Source: Spinellus fusiger (taxonomy: Eukaryota > Mucoromycota > Mucoromycetes > Mucorales > Phycomycetaceae). Taken from it: a stretch of DNA of 64,000 bases. The stretch lies in contig JALLLS010000022.1 of assembly GCA_025094145.1 (NCBI GenBank), positions 186,001 through 250,000 of the forward strand. Direction: 5' to 3'. Position 1 is the stretch's first letter. Every line of letters begins with the position of its first letter. The notes beneath the pieces are model-generated. The model searched no databases. It had not been told where the DNA came from and worked only from the letters and a program-made list of their open reading frames with translations. Position numbers and translations under genes: made by a program. Positions 35,197 through 48,125 of this stretch are shown here, piece by piece.

Positions 35197-35347
35197 ATAC
35201 ACCACTACTACCACAAAAATCTCTTCCCGAGGACTCTTGTAGTAGAGTTTCCTTGTTTTGTATTTGTTCCTTTCTTGTACTATTTCATATTCCGCATCAA
35301 TAAAAGCTCCACTCTTCTTCTTGACTTGATTCATTCTAGTCATTGAC

Positions 35348-37180
35348 ATGGCAGTAGTGAAGACAGTGTTTTTAGGAACCTTCATTCTGGTCTTCTTTTA
35401 CATAGTAAGCAAAGAGCCTTTATATTAGTAGCGTGAAAAAGAACTCTATTGATAGATTCTACTGATATTTAGGCCTTAATTCTATTACTATGTTTTCCCA
35501 TACCACAGCGCATGTAAGTCATATGTCAAACACACGCTGACTTCTCTATAGGATTGTCTATTGCAATTGGCTCCAATTTCCACTATATCCCAGGTTCTCT
35601 ATGCCAGAATACTATGGCTTTGGTCGTAAGGACATATCCACAGACTACTACTACTACTACTACTAACATCCCTTAGACCACCAGGTCCGTAATATGCAGA
35701 TCACCACAGAAGATAATATAACACTTGGTAAGTACAGTCATCTTGCATTTATCTCTTTAATGTGATTGGGTGAGTTCTAGGTGCTTGGCATATTCTACCC
35801 TATGACTATTATCGCCAAGGCATTCGTTATCAGGACAAATTCGATGGCTATGATGATGTATTGGCAGATCCTCAGTATCCTACCTTTGTCTATTTTCATG
35901 GAAATGCTATGAGTAGGACTGCCATGTGGAGAGTGGAATTTTATAAGGTATGAGGTGCTGCTTTCACTTTTTTATATGCTCAACTCTATAGTCTATACAC
36001 TCTTATGTTTTTATTTATTAATATTAGAGCTTGACAAGTCGATTTGGTAAAGCAAACATTATCGTCATTGACTATCGTGGTTTTGGGGATTCAGGTAAAC
36101 TGAGTTTTAAAATAGGATAAGTTAAATTCATAATGAACATTAGAGGGAGTTCCTTCTGAAGAAGGACTCAAGAAAGATGCAAGAGCTACATTGAATTGGT
36201 TATTAGAGAGAAAAGGTAAAATAACATATTAAAATGGCTAATAACAGTGTCTAGTACCACATCATCATATTTCGCTTATTGGCCATTCATTGGGTAAGAT
36301 AAATATATTTTATTTTATTTTACATGTCTATCATAACATTAATACATCTGTTATCATTATAGGCACTGGCGTAGCAACCACATTAGCCTATGAAATGACA
36401 AAGGCTGGTAATTAATATGAATTCTTTAAATAAGAAACAATAAGGATAGTAATTGTACAACAATAGGAGACCCACTCCATGCACTGATTCTTGAGGCTGC
36501 TTATAGCTCTTTACCAAATCTACTGTTTGAATATCGTTTTCTTGAGACCATCCCAATTTTAGGACCTCTTCATCACTTTTCATGGATTAAAGGTAGGTCT
36601 ATAAACAGTGTATGAGTTTTTTATTTATTGCTATAATAACCCAATGCTTTACTATTTTTCTTTTTTTTTATGTCTCTCTCTCTGTGTGTGTGTAATACTA
36701 ATGAAGAATTGCTACTTGAAAGGTTATTCCACACTTTTGACTCTCTCTCGCTTATTCATGTAAGTAGTTGCATTATATCATCCTCTTAAGCCTTTAGGAC
36801 ATCGATTGCCCCGTCTTGATTATCTACGGTGTATCTGATTTTGAGATACCCGGATCTCATTCACATCAGCTCTTTCATCGAATGGTCTATAACAACAACA
36901 GCTCCATCCCTTTCACTCTACAATGGCTAGAGAAGGATCAACGACTTAAAGTTGATATAATTCCAAACGAAGCCACAGTGTACTACCACTTGAAAGGGGA
37001 GAGCGGCATTCGCTTGGTGATACTGAACCATGCTAATCACAATAATGGTAGGTTCAACTCACTCAGTAGAAAAGAAAAAGAAACACAAAAAGAAACCCCA
37101 TTAAATTGACTTTTATGTGCTTATTAGTGGGTTATTTCAGTTATGCTTATGAGGCTATTGGTGACATTACTGACTGGTGA
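35348..37180 (+). CDS. ABHD12-like serine hydrolase (alpha/beta fold)
   Basis: Thirteen exons can be joined in frame: 35348-35404, 35509-35513, 35552-35625, 35677-35727, 35781-35947, 36028-36094, 36144-36215, 36255-36293, 36363-36407, 36467-36592, 36707-36759, 36798-37047 and 37128-37180. Exon 1 encodes a membrane anchor (FLGTFILVFFYI). Then follow VRNMQITTEDNITLGAWHIL, YFHGNAMSR (oxyanion region) and DYRGFGDSEGVPSEEGLKKD. The nucleophile is in GHSLGTG, split by an intron after GHSLG. The acid is probably Asp in YGVSDFEIP and the base His in LNHANHNNVGYF. The arrangement is that of ABHD12, a lysophosphatidylserine/monoacylglycerol lipase of ER membranes. Exon 2 is only 5 nt and is inferred because no other junction keeps the frame; the extreme N-terminus is therefore less certain. 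It is convergent with KAR5. Confidence 0.85.
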
Positions 37181-37657
37181 ACGTGTAATTCAAATAAATG
37201 AGTAATTCGTGCTTGGTTTACTTGAATGAGTCAGAGTCGATCCACTCGTCTCGTTAAATAGAAAATACACAATAAAAAGATTACTTGTTTATTATTAAGA
37301 ATACATTTAAGACTAATACCTGTTAACTAATGTCACTGATGTTGGTTAGTATACTATCTCGCCAAGGTAATGTGTCCAACACATGACTGTAATAGAGAAA
37401 TAAGGGGGAAAAGAAACCCATTTGTTCGAATACATTGTATTCTTGATCACCAAGAGTGGACACTGGGTTGACTTTTGTTTCTTTATAAAGACTATTCTGC
37501 TTTTTTTGTTCATTCTATTATTATTATAGTTATGATGCTACTAAGGGAAAAAAAGGTTTATTTTTAACGTGTGGGTTGTTCACAAACTTATATTTTAATA
37601 AGAGAAAGAGTATTCTATTTTATTTGTAGAAGCATATGTTTATGCTTTACATATAAA
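37181..37657. other. Convergent spacer between ABHD12 and KAR5
   Basis: AT-rich 3' regions of two convergent genes, with AATAAA-like sites near 37191 and 37273. No further gene was recognised. Confidence 0.4.
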
Positions 37658-40104
37658 CTAAACATCCTGATCTATCTCCAATAGCTCATAATATAAATTC
37701 AGTTTCTCTAGCTGTCTCTTTCGAATATCTTTACATCTTTAAAATAAAACAAGAACAAATAGCATTCTTTGAGTACTATTTATATTTTGATATAAAATAA
37801 TAAAAATAATAAAAATAATAAAAAGGTGCGAAAGAACGAATACATTACCTTTGAATACTCTTTCTCTTTGATTTCCAGCTTGGGTAGATACTAGGAAAGT
37901 AGTTTTTTATGTTTGTCATGCGGAAGATATAGTGCAAGCATGGCTTAGAGAATGATTTCGTTAATTATAATTTTCTATATTTATTTTATTTTCGGTATAT
38001 TACCACTTACCAATAGAAAAAGTACGAGTGAATGGATAACACTTGTGACATTCATTCGATTTGTTAAGATCAAACCTTCAATTGAAATTATATTCATTTT
38101 ATAATAGTTCTTCAATGGCCCGAGTATTTAAATATTTACCAGTCATTGATGTCAAGACATATCCAAAGAGCCTCCAGTACGAAGATCGACTGAAATAACC
38201 AGTGATAACCCACACAACTGATAAACAACCTTTGATGGTCTTTTTGCTGTCTGGTGGGGACATTAGAATAGGGTTATAGCTGATTTCCTTTGATAAATAT
38301 TATTTTTCTTCTAATTACCTATAAAGGAGATGACTGTTCTCGAGATATCCACTATAGGCTGAATGATTTTTTGGATTTGTAGTTGTAAAGACTGAACCTC
38401 ATTCTGTAAGGATATAACCTGGCCATTGGTTTCTTTTAGTAAATCCGAAATGCCAATACTCATATTTGATATAGTATAATGCCAGTCTTTTGATACTCTC
38501 ACTTGAGTTTCCTAAAAGTAGATAAGATCAGTTACTGACTGTCATAGAAAATACTTGTGAATGCATTATCACTCACCTGCATTTGGTACCATGCTTTATG
38601 AGTTTTTTTATGTAGGAACAGGGATGACTCAATACTAGCATTGAGTTGTATCAATCGTGATTCAACTTGATTAAATGCCTTGATTGTTTTATTATAACAG
38701 CCATGGTCATTTCAATATATCAGCAAAGCTCTGCATCATTCCGTAAATAGCTCCACTCACAGTCTCAAGGGCCACTCCGGTTCTTAGTAACACTTCATTC
38801 AAGCTACTACGGCTATTTTCTATAAATGTCTGAACATTATCTTCCTGAAGTGCCAATGCAACTTCTGCTTCACGATGCATGGATGCAACTGATCTAGAAA
38901 GATGTCCGAGATTGGTTTCTGCTTTTTGCCCCACAAACTAGGGAGGAATGAGTTCATGTCAAATCTCCTATCAAATCTATGCCTACCTCAATGTCTTCAA
39001 GTTGATCCCGCAAGGCCTTTTGGGCATCATGAATCACTTCAAAGTTTCGCATCTCTTCCTCACGCCAGCTGATCATCTGTGCTTGTTGTTCCCGCAGCAG
39101 ACCAAAGTTTTTGATTTGATTTTCAGCAATGTCTCTTCTGAGCTTTTCTAAAAGATCTGCAAAAAGTAAATCCATTGTTTATTTGTTTATTTATATCTTA
39201 ACCATCTGAACCAAGGTACAGTTAGTCCTAAAATTATATACCTTTTTCGATAGGGTAGCGAATAGCAAAGCACATTTGTTCTGCATAGTCACGATTTCAA
39301 TAGGTATTTCAGGTGTAGAGATAGGTAGATAAATAAATATATAAATATGTAGGTTAGTATGTATGCCTATAGACATCTATAGGTATAGATAAAGATATAG
39401 ATAAATCTGGATATTTGTATTTTTTACACATGTTTATATATGTTGATGTGTAAGTACGCACTGTTCTGCCTCAGTGAACTCACCAACATCACGAAAATAA
39501 CCTACCAAAGTGTGTTAACAAGTAGACTTATTTATGCTCAAATAAGGAAGATTAAGAGGAGAAGCTATTATTATTATTTTACCACTGTAAGACGTCCAAG
39601 TTTGTGGAGAAGTAGCCAACTTCCTTGAGTTAGTTTGAGAGAGAGAAAGTTAACATCTCGTAGTATGTTTGTTCATTTATATAATAACTTACATGACACA
39701 CTGTTGTGCTTGTTTATCCGTACAGCTATCAATGTCTCTACACTCTCTAGGTGCTTTCATACTAGCAGTAGATAGTTCACATAGAGTAAGCATTAGAGTA
39801 TCTAGTACAGAAGGAGTTCATGAGCAAGAGTCCAGCTTAGTAATCTTACACTTTATTTTAGTGCTCTCAGACACCGATAAAACTTGGCAGCCCTCTGTTA
39901 ATGTCATGGCTGCTCGCTTAAAACAGTCAGACTCTTTTGCCCTTAAAGCCATCAATGTTTCTATACAAATAAGTCGTATATTTTTTATCCTTCCAACTTA
40001 CCAATGCCATAGTCCATCGTTCTATTTTCTTCAAATGATGTTAGAAAGTCAGGGGAAAATATGTCTATAGAACACATGTTTAGAAGTCCCCTGCTTCCTG
40101 TCAT
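37658..40104 (-). CDS. KAR5: Nuclear fusion protein Kar5/brambleberry-type
   Basis: A multi-exon gene read downwards. Exons recognised: about 40104-39955 (ETLMALRAKESDCFKRAAMT then LTEGCQVLSV), about 39806-39710 (LTLCELSTASMKAPREC, with SCTDKQAQQCV), 39628-39590 (LATSPQTWTSYSG), 39512-39470 (YFRDVGEFTEAEQC), about 39281-39243 (MCFAIRYPIEK), 39160-38990 (DLLEKLRRDIAENQIKNFGL, QQAQ) and further coiled-coil exons to about 38320. The cysteine-rich TLTEGC...TLCEL domain, MCFAxRYPxEKD motif and following coiled coil are the hallmarks of Kar5/GEX1/brambleberry, ER/nuclear-envelope proteins needed for nuclear fusion (karyogamy) after mating. Hydrophobic exons and a basic tail ending EIDQDV (stop 37658-37660) follow, but the exact splicing after 38310 is not settled. 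The start (MTGSRG...) lacks a signal peptide, so an upstream exon may be missing. Confidence 0.8.
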
Positions 40105-40898
40105 CTACCAAGCCATTTACCTTTGTATTTCGAATCTGTTTGTGTTTGTGTATCTGACACTAATCCCTTGGATGTCTTGAACTGGAATAGAATAGAGTTT
40201 TTCCAAGAATAAACAATGCCAAGTAACTGCATATAGATGAAGACCAACAATAGAATAAGCATTAGCTACAAGTGAAGGTTTCCCTTTCTTTTTTTTTCTG
40301 TGTATGTGTACAGATGTTTCGTTTTCTTTCTATTATTTTTTTAGTGTTTAGAAATATAAAAACAGAAAGCAGGTGATAAAGGAGAGGTCCAATGGGTTGA
40401 ATCTGACGCTATTTTATCTGAATGTTATGTTTTGATGACGACGGTGACAACGATAATGATGGGGATGATATAAAAAAAAGTAAATAAAGATGCTTGTAGT
40501 ATGAACTTATTCAGAATGTACTCATTTACATAGTTAGGCTTTTACTAAAGTAGATAGCACCGTTGCTTATTTCAGTGAATAAAATTTGTATGTGATGAGG
40601 TATCTGAATTGGATATAACAGAATATATATATATATATATATAAAAACAAGTCAACAGTAAGGAGTAGCAAGGAGAACTACGAGAAAGGGAGAAGCAGAA
40701 GAGTGCCCAGTGAAAGTTATTCTTCTTTTTCTTTTTCTTTTTCTTTTTCTTTTGAATTTGAGCCACCAACGTGTACAAGTTAAATAGTTACTTTATTATC
40801 TTCTCTTCCTTTTTCTCCTCTACCACTACAAATACATATACAAGTACATATACTATTACCACCACCAATAGCACGAGTGACAAAGCACATTTCCTACT
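40105..40898. other. Divergent intergenic region with simple repeats
   Basis: Lies between KAR5 (minus) and the 40.9-kb gene (plus), so it should hold both promoters and perhaps a KAR5 signal-peptide exon, which I could not find. A TA run at 40624-40643 and an interrupted TTTTTC run at 40723-40753 are present. Confidence 0.4.
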
Positions 40899-42703
40899 AT
40901 GAATCCTTTTCAACAGACCATTGTAAATGTAAGTCTCATGCTTATTATTATTGCTTATAGTACAGTCTACCACTGCAGTATTGACAGAAGATCCTACAGG
41001 TTTACCATGTCTAAACACTAATGCATCAGAGTCCATCTCAAGGCAATCACAAACCCTACCACTAGACAATAACATCCAAAGTGTTACTCGTGATAGCCAT
41101 CTCTCTGAAGAGGTACTTTGTGGTACAAACATCCTATTAATGATGTGCTTTGTATGTATGTAGGTTGTACAGTCAATACAATCAGTAAAACAGGTGTGCT
41201 TAGTGGCCCTGGATTCACTTTTAAGAAATATCATTGCCGACGGTTGTATCACCAACAGTCCAGAAACTCGCCTGTTTTCTAATACTTCTCTCCAAGCCCA
41301 TCGCCTGTTAGAGAGTCCTCACTATGATCTGCTGGGTTCTATTGCTCGTCACACCACAAGCATGACTTATGCCGTCGACAGGTGCACTATGGAGACAAGC
41401 GACACTGTACCAGAGTTAACTACAATGATCAATGTAAAGCGCCTGTTGAATCTCTACCCGATAGAAATCGTGAACAGACACGTCGATTATAATCTATGCT
41501 GTACATTGGCAGAACTCTTAAATAATCTTTATAGAATACTAGAACTTGCTCAAGAGGATCTGCACAAGGTCATACCCCATGTCGAAAGTAGCAGTAATAT
41601 TTATCAGCAGCTCCAAGTAGAAGTGTCTGAATTCCAGCACAATAGAGACACCGGGCTAGTGGCTCTTACAGGAGACACCTGTAAAGAGATTTCAGAATTA
41701 TGGAAAGACATTGGACGGTTGATAAGCACTGTGAACAGAATCACTTGTAGTTCTCAGTCGATGGAAATCTCTCCTCCCCCCTACACCGAGACAGAGACAG
41801 GGACAAAAAGCACTTATCAAGAGAGTCTGCCCAGATATTTCTCCACTGAAGAAAGTTTATTGCCTGCACCTCCCTCTGCACTGAGTGAAAAGACACAACA
41901 TGATCTTGATGATCTTCTTACAGCCATTGATAGACTCTCCTGTGTTGCTCCTCGTCTCACCAACCAAACCATCACATTGACAGAATCCCAAGCCAACGAA
42001 ATAGCCATGGCCACTGTGGCTAGAGCAGTAGAGACCTTGTCGAGTGGCAGAATGGAGAACCAGCGTGCTCCCTTGCGCCAGAGTCATGATTTTTTGATGG
42101 ATCTTATTATCCAAATGAATGAGTCTGCTGCTCGTACGTTTGATAACCAAAGAGTACCTATGGGAGAGGCATTGGAGAAGAAAATAGAAATGGGTAAAGT
42201 GTCGGGTGTTCTTAGTAAAATGGATCGTGGGCGATTCACCAATCAAGTAAGTAGTGCAAGTCTTTGTCTTTATTATTTCAATTGTCTATGCGTGTAGGCA
42301 TTTGTATCCATTATAGTCAACCCATTCTTTTCTTCTTCCTTCTTAGGACTGGTCCTCACCCAATGATGGAGTTTCAGAAAATACAGTGACATTGAATCAC
42401 TTGCTGGCCAAGTCCCTTGACTGTCCAGGCACTGAGAAACAGAAGAACAGCACCCCTATAAAAAAGAGAATGTCTCTCTCTGCCCGTCCCTCGAAGAAAA
42501 TAGATCTGTTCATAGAAGATATCAAGAAAAAGCAGCGTTGTACTAGTGCATCTTCTTCTGCAAGCCCAGAAGAGAGTGACAAGGATCTTGTTCATCTTTT
42601 CAACCATATCTTCAAGTCAAAACCACAACTAGAAAACCAAAGAGCCAGTTTTAGTAGTAGTCACTCACCCACAAGAGATGTGTTTCTAACCTCTTTGACC
42701 TGA
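40899..42703 (+). CDS. Unrecognised fungal protein, four exons
   Basis: Not assigned to a named family. Proposed exons: 40899-40928 (MNPFQQTIVN), 40966-41112, 41164-42246 and 42347-42703; they join in frame to about 538 residues, although intron 1 would be only 37 nt, so the start is provisional. The large exon is alpha-helical in character (RNIIADGC, YDLLGSIARHTTSMTY, LAELLNNLYRILELAQEDLH). A second half contains DLDDLLTAIDRLSCVAPRLT and three spaced NQ motifs (LTNQTITL, MENQRAPL, FDNQRVPM, then RFTNQ). The C-terminus is Ser/Lys-rich and probably disordered. No membrane segment or signal peptide is evident, suggesting a cytosolic or nuclear protein. It lies head-to-tail upstream of the LSH-type remodeller. 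Confidence 0.6.
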
Positions 42704-43384
42704 TATTGATGGGTTGATTCCTTCTTATGAGGGCTCTTCTATTTCCACTTGGAATTCATAGAACAAGAAGCCTATAGAATGTTAACCCTCATGTCCTGCT
42801 TTCAAGTCTCTTTCCTTCTCCTTCATTGGTGTTTCTGATGTGTTATTTATTATTCAATGTAGCAATATAAGAATAAAGATGGGACATGTTTATTTTATTT
42901 TATTTTATTTCTCTCTTTAGACACAAACAAGATGGGTCTGCCTATGTAATTATCCCTGCCGTGGATATCTCTCTATAGCCAATACACGATTGGCTACCTA
43001 TTTACTTATTCAATCACACTCATCAACAAGTGATATAGTGCTCTAATAGCAGCACTGATATAAGAATAGACACCTAGAAATGAACGCCATTATAAACTTC
43101 TCTTTTGAACCCTATTATTTCATAGAATACATTTGAACTTGCATGTTTAGTTCCTATCAAATTCAATCAATATATATTATTATTATTATTATTAAGAGAG
43201 AAATAAGTACAGACGTTCAATACCATTTCATGAGAAAGAACAGTCTTGCTCTATAGTATATCTGTTTCCAAACCCTTGGGTGGCTTAAAAGAAGAGCAAC
43301 TGTCAAACACCGAGGGTTCATCATTTTCTTTCTTTTTTCTTTCTTTTTTCTTTCTCCGCTTAGCCTGCACAGCTTTAATCTTCA
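42704..43384. other. Intergenic stretch before the remodeller gene
   Basis: AT-rich with ATTTT repeats (about 42890-42910) and a TTA run (about 43174-43193). A poly-pyrimidine block at 43325-43357 directly precedes the remodeller start, which is common for promoters in this window. No gene. Confidence 0.4.
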
Positions 43385-46300
43385 ATGAATCTTGCAACAG
43401 AAGAACAGCATGCATCTGTAGATTCAGATTCTACGCGCTCAAATTCACCTGTAAGCTACTCACACGATAGCTCTGGGTATTAGGATGCTTATATAAAGCC
43501 TCTCCTCTTAGATATCCACTTCACAAACGACACCTACTGTCATGAGTGATCAGGAAATAGAAGTAGTGGATGAAGAAGACACCATTACTCGCTCTATGAT
43601 CGAAGTAGAGAATGAACTTGCCCAGGTCACTGTTCAGGAAGAAGAAAAGCGTATTGAAGAGGCAGTAAGATAGATACACTTTATTCCACAAGAAACTTAA
43701 AGTTGAAGCTTAGGCTCAAGCTCAGTTTGACACGACTGTCAAAGAACAGCGCATGAAGCGTCTTAATTTCTTACTGGAAAAATCAAGTGCTTATGCTACT
43801 ATTCTTGGTCGTAAAATGGCTAAGCAGCAAGAAGAAGCACGTGAAAAGGCAGCAAAAATTGATGCTGCCAATGAAGCCAGTGCCAGTGCCAGTGCCAATA
43901 CCAGTGCCAATGCCAATGTTCTTCAGGAAACACTCAATGCTGCCAAGAAGAAAGAAACAGCCAAAGCCAAACAGACGATTAATCTGCGCAAGAGAAAAGT
44001 AGCCAATGATGCTGATTATCAATTGGGAGAATACATCAATGAAAATGTAAGGCACAGAAGGTCTTATATCTGAGAGAATAGCAGAAGACTAATGCCTATG
44101 CCTTATAGGATGTCAAAAGACGCAAACAGTCTGATAACAGTGTCAGCAAGGCAATTCAACAAGAGACACACAAGAACAGCGCAGACACAGAAAAGGAGGC
44201 TAAACTCAAGCCTACTATTTCTGCCAGACAGCCTACACTTGTCACTGGAGGTATTCTTCGTGATTACCAGTTGGCAGGCGTAGAATGGCTGACGAGTCTA
44301 TGGGAGAATGGCTTGAATGGTATTTTGGCAGATGAGATGGGTCTAGGAAAGGTAACAGCATCTGTCCAATGCACTTGTTTATTTATCCATGAAAACAGAC
44401 ACTGCAAACTATCAGTTTTATTGCTCATCTCAAGGCAATGAATGTCTCTGGTCCCTATCTCATTGTCACTCCACTGTCTACTCTTGCTAACTGGGTCAAT
44501 GAGTTCAAGAGGTAATCTTTAGTGTCTCTATGGAGTAGTGCAGCCTACAGATGAGGAGGAATCTCACACATAATAGATTTACACCCCAAATCCCCGTTCT
44601 TCTTTACCATGGAACAAAGGAAGAGCGTCAACACATTATCAATCGTAAAATATCAAAGAAGAAGGAGACTGCCTTTGACTTTCCTATTATTGTTACCAGT
44701 TATGAGATCATTATGAATGACAGAAAGTACCTCCAACGCTACAACTGGAAGTACATTGTTGTGGATGAGGGCCATCGTATCAAGAACCTCAACTGCAAAC
44801 TCATCAAGGAACTCAAGGCATATTCCAGTGCCAACAGACTACTTTTGACTGGCACACCTTTGCAAAACAACCTTGCTGAATTATGGAGTTTACTTAACTT
44901 TCTACTTCCTGATATCTTTGATGATCTGGAGATCTTCCAGTCCTGGTAAGGAATCCCCAGTAGAGTCAAAACAAGAAAAGAGAATGACTCATGGAGGCAT
45001 TCCTTAGGTTTGACTTTTCTGATATCAACCAAAAGAGTGGACAAGACCGCATTATGAGAGAAGAGGAAGAAGATAATATTGTATCTAGTTTACATACCAT
45101 CCTAAGACCCTTCTTGCTTAGAAGACTCAAGGCTGATGGTAAGTCAGCTCAGCTTCTTGAGATAGACAATAGTGAATACGCCCATTGACCCAGGGGCTGG
45201 TTTTATTTTTATTTTTATTTTTATTTTTGCCTAGTGGAACACTCTCTGCCCAAGAAAAAGGAATATCTCTTGTATGCCCCCTTAACAAAACCTCAAAAAG
45301 AACTCTACGATGCTATTCTTAAGCGGGATCTTCGTGACTATCTCATCCACAGAAAAGTTAATATAGACGATGAAGAAAAGACAGAATCCGAATCCACAGC
45401 AAAAGAAGAGGTCAATGGCCCACGCCATTCTGGAAGACACTCCAAGACACTCAACTACAAAGAACAATCGGACAAGGAGTTCTTTTCACAAAAGGCTTCA
45501 ATAGAGACTGAGATTACAACAGAGGCTATTCTCCAGGCAGGCAAGAAGCATGCCGTGGCAGTTGCAAGTAAGTAGTGTGTACATCAACATCACTGCTGTC
45601 CTTTATTCAACCCAACACAATGTCCTCTTTCTCTTTCTCTTAGCCAAACAAGTCAATGGAATGCACCTTCAGAATCTTGTAATGCAGTTGCGTAAGGTCT
45701 GCAATCATCCCTTTCTATTTGACTGGCCTGTGGATCCCAAAACAAACACACATGTCTTGAACAATGAGCTGGCAGCCCAGTCTGGCAAGGTGCTTTTACT
45801 TGATCGCCTGCTAACTGCCTTGTTTGAAAGAAACCATAAGGTCCTTATCTTCTCTCAAATGACAAAGATGTTGGATATCCTGGAAGACTGGGCTACAGGA
45901 CTCAAGGGGTGGCCTATCTGTCGTTTGGACGGAAGTGTTTCTCAAGAGTCAAGGCGACAGCAGATTGAGACCTTTAATAAACCAGAGAGTGAGGTGAAGC
46001 TGTTTCTGCTGTCCACTCGTGCAGGTGGTTTAGGCATCAATCTGACAGCAGCAGACACTGTCATTATTTTTGATAGTGATTGGGTAAGTCATTGAATACA
46101 AAGAAAAGTACTGGTTATGTTCTCCTTTATAGATGGAGATGGAGATGGAGATACATTGGCTGATTTCTCCCACTCTCTACCATAGAATCCTCAAATGGAT
46201 CTTCAGGCACAGGACAGAGTGCATCGTATTGGCCAGACTAAACCTGTCTTGATCTATCGGTTTGTAACAGGCAATACAGTGGAGGATAAGATGTTAGAGA

Positions 46301-46680
46301 AAGCTACTGCCAAACGACGCCTGGAGAAACTTGTCATCCACAAAGGTAATGTCCATCACCCAACACCAAGGCCACAGTAGACTCACTTGGCTTTTCTAGG
46401 TAAATTCAAGTCTCCTGCAACAGGTCTGCCTTCCAGCAAGAAGGAACAGGAAAACACTGTTCGTGAGTTGGCCGATATTCTTGCTTCTGAAGATGGCCAA
46501 CAAGTGCAGATTGTATCTCAGGGAGATAAGGTGATCTCAGACAAAGACCTTGAAATGCTTCTGGATCGTAGTAAAGAAGTATTTGAAGAGACAAATGCAC
46601 GTGTATCAGAAGGATTCAAGGAAATGAACACTGCAGAAATGGTGGATCAGAAGAACGAGATTCTTGCTACACGCATTTAG
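43385..46680 (+). CDS. SNF2-family chromatin remodeller, LSH/HELLS/DDM1/Irc5 type
   Basis: Eleven exons (43385-43450, 43512-43664, 43714-44046, 44109-44351, 44399-44511, 44577-44945, 45008-45138, 45235-45567, 45644-46083, 46186-46345, 46400-46680) join exactly to 873 residues. The N-terminus is acidic and coiled-coil with an Ala/Ser/Asn repeat ([13 protein letters not shown]). The ATPase core starts [20 protein letters not shown]; Walker A DEMGLGK|T is cut by intron 4. Next come TPLSTLANW, the [10 protein letters not shown] box (DEGH), [32 protein letters not shown] and, in the second lobe, [27 protein letters not shown] and [21 protein letters not shown] sequence follows. The block order and spacing match the LSH/DDM1/Irc5 branch, which remodels nucleosomes in heterochromatin and supports DNA methylation or silencing of transposons where studied. 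It is convergent with CMS1. Confidence 0.9.
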
Positions 46681-46911
46681 TTTATAACCCTAATTATTAT
46701 TCCATTTACATACGCCCTTCTCACACACCCTACACTTTATGCAATACTAACTTACATACAAAACACATTTTATTATATTTCCTTCTTTCTTTTTACTGAT
46801 TACTTCTTTCTTCTACTTTGTGAATGTTCTATTAAAAAAATTATATAAAAAAGTAACATTTGAATGGAGAGAGAATGAGATGAGTTTGGGTTCTAGCTTG
46901 AACTGCACTGA

Positions 46912-47950
46912 TTAGAACAATCCCAACTTAGTTTTGCCTTGTTGCATACGGGGGGCAATGGCATCACCAAGAAATGAAAAGATGTCTTCTCTCACAGCAT
47001 CATTATCAAATACATTGAATCGTTTGGCATTGCGTTCTGTATCTACTGCCACCAATTCAAGACGATCCAATTTTAAGTGACCTGTCATTTATGTCAGTGA
47101 TCTCTTTCTTTGTCTTCGCTATACTAGATCCACCTTTCTTCTAATTTTATACTACCTTGTTCTAACAGTGTATTCAATCGGTTAGGAGTCCCCACGCCAA
47201 TATGAATAGGATGTGTCTTGAGAAAAGTCACTTGCTCTTCCACCTTCAAATGCTTTGCGAATAACTTGGCAATCTTAGCCGTCTCATTGAACTCCTTTAA
47301 TGAACTACCATGTCATACATAAGCCAATCCCATCCCACTTGAGCAAAGGCATCCTAATGACCTACCGTACAAGATCCACTGCACGCACAGCAGAATGAGT
47401 GAGAACAAGAACAACTGGACTTGCAAGCTCTCTTGGCTTTTTGCTAAGTTTCTTATGTCCTGCTACACCAAACTTAATATACTTTGGTAACTCATCAAGC
47501 GTATGCTCATACTTGAAAAGCTCGTTATTGACAAACGCCTTTTCTACTAAACACTTCTCCTCCAACTCAACACTGGTTAATTTAGACATGGCCTTTTGGT
47601 GGCGGTCTGCCATGTAAGTGTATTGAACTGAGATGGGTTCGGTATGAACGTTCAAGTTTAAAAAAGGATCTCGGGTGAGAATAGTCTAAAGAAAAACAGC
47701 CATAGTATTTCAGTACAAGAGACAGGTGTTTATATAAAACACAAGTGCTTACACTCTTCTTCTTGTTCTTCTTCTTTTTGTCAGTTGTCTGAACCTCTTC
47801 TGGAGTATCCACAGGGGTCTTTCGCTTCAAGGTGGCAGGGACGTCTGAGGTTTCGTCTACCACTTCATTATCAGAATAGACTTCTTCCAGAGCATAGTCA
47901 TCGTCCAGGTCATCTGCTGAGGCTTGTACTTTCTTTATTTCTTTTCCCAT
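46912..47950 (-). CDS. CMS1: Cms1-like U3-associated 90S pre-ribosome protein
   Basis: Four exons (47950-47753, 47685-47366, 47304-47156, 47081-46912) join in frame to 278 residues. The N-terminus is acidic (ADDLDDDYALEE) and then lysine-rich (TTDKKKKNKKK), a likely nucleolar signal. The conserved core has TYMADRHQKAMSKLTSVELE, ASPVVLVLTHSAVRAVDLVR, HIGVGTPNRLNTLLEQGHLK and DAVREDIFSF, a degenerate DEAD-box-like fold without helicase motifs. This fits Cms1/CMSS1, found in the SSU processome. The ATG at 47950 is preferred over the upstream one because the upstream sequence is a Lys/Glu low-complexity tract. There are 231 bp to the remodeller stop. Confidence 0.85.
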
Positions 47951-48125
47951 GATAAGTAGCTTCAAGCGACCAATGTCACTTTTTTTTTCTTTTTCTTTTC
48001 CCTTTCTCTCTTTCTCTTTCCCTTTCCCTTTCTCTCTCATTATAGAATACGCTGTCACAAATACAAGCCACCTATCAGCATAAGAAAGATCAATGCTGTG
48101 TCTTTTGAAAGTCAGAAGATATAGA

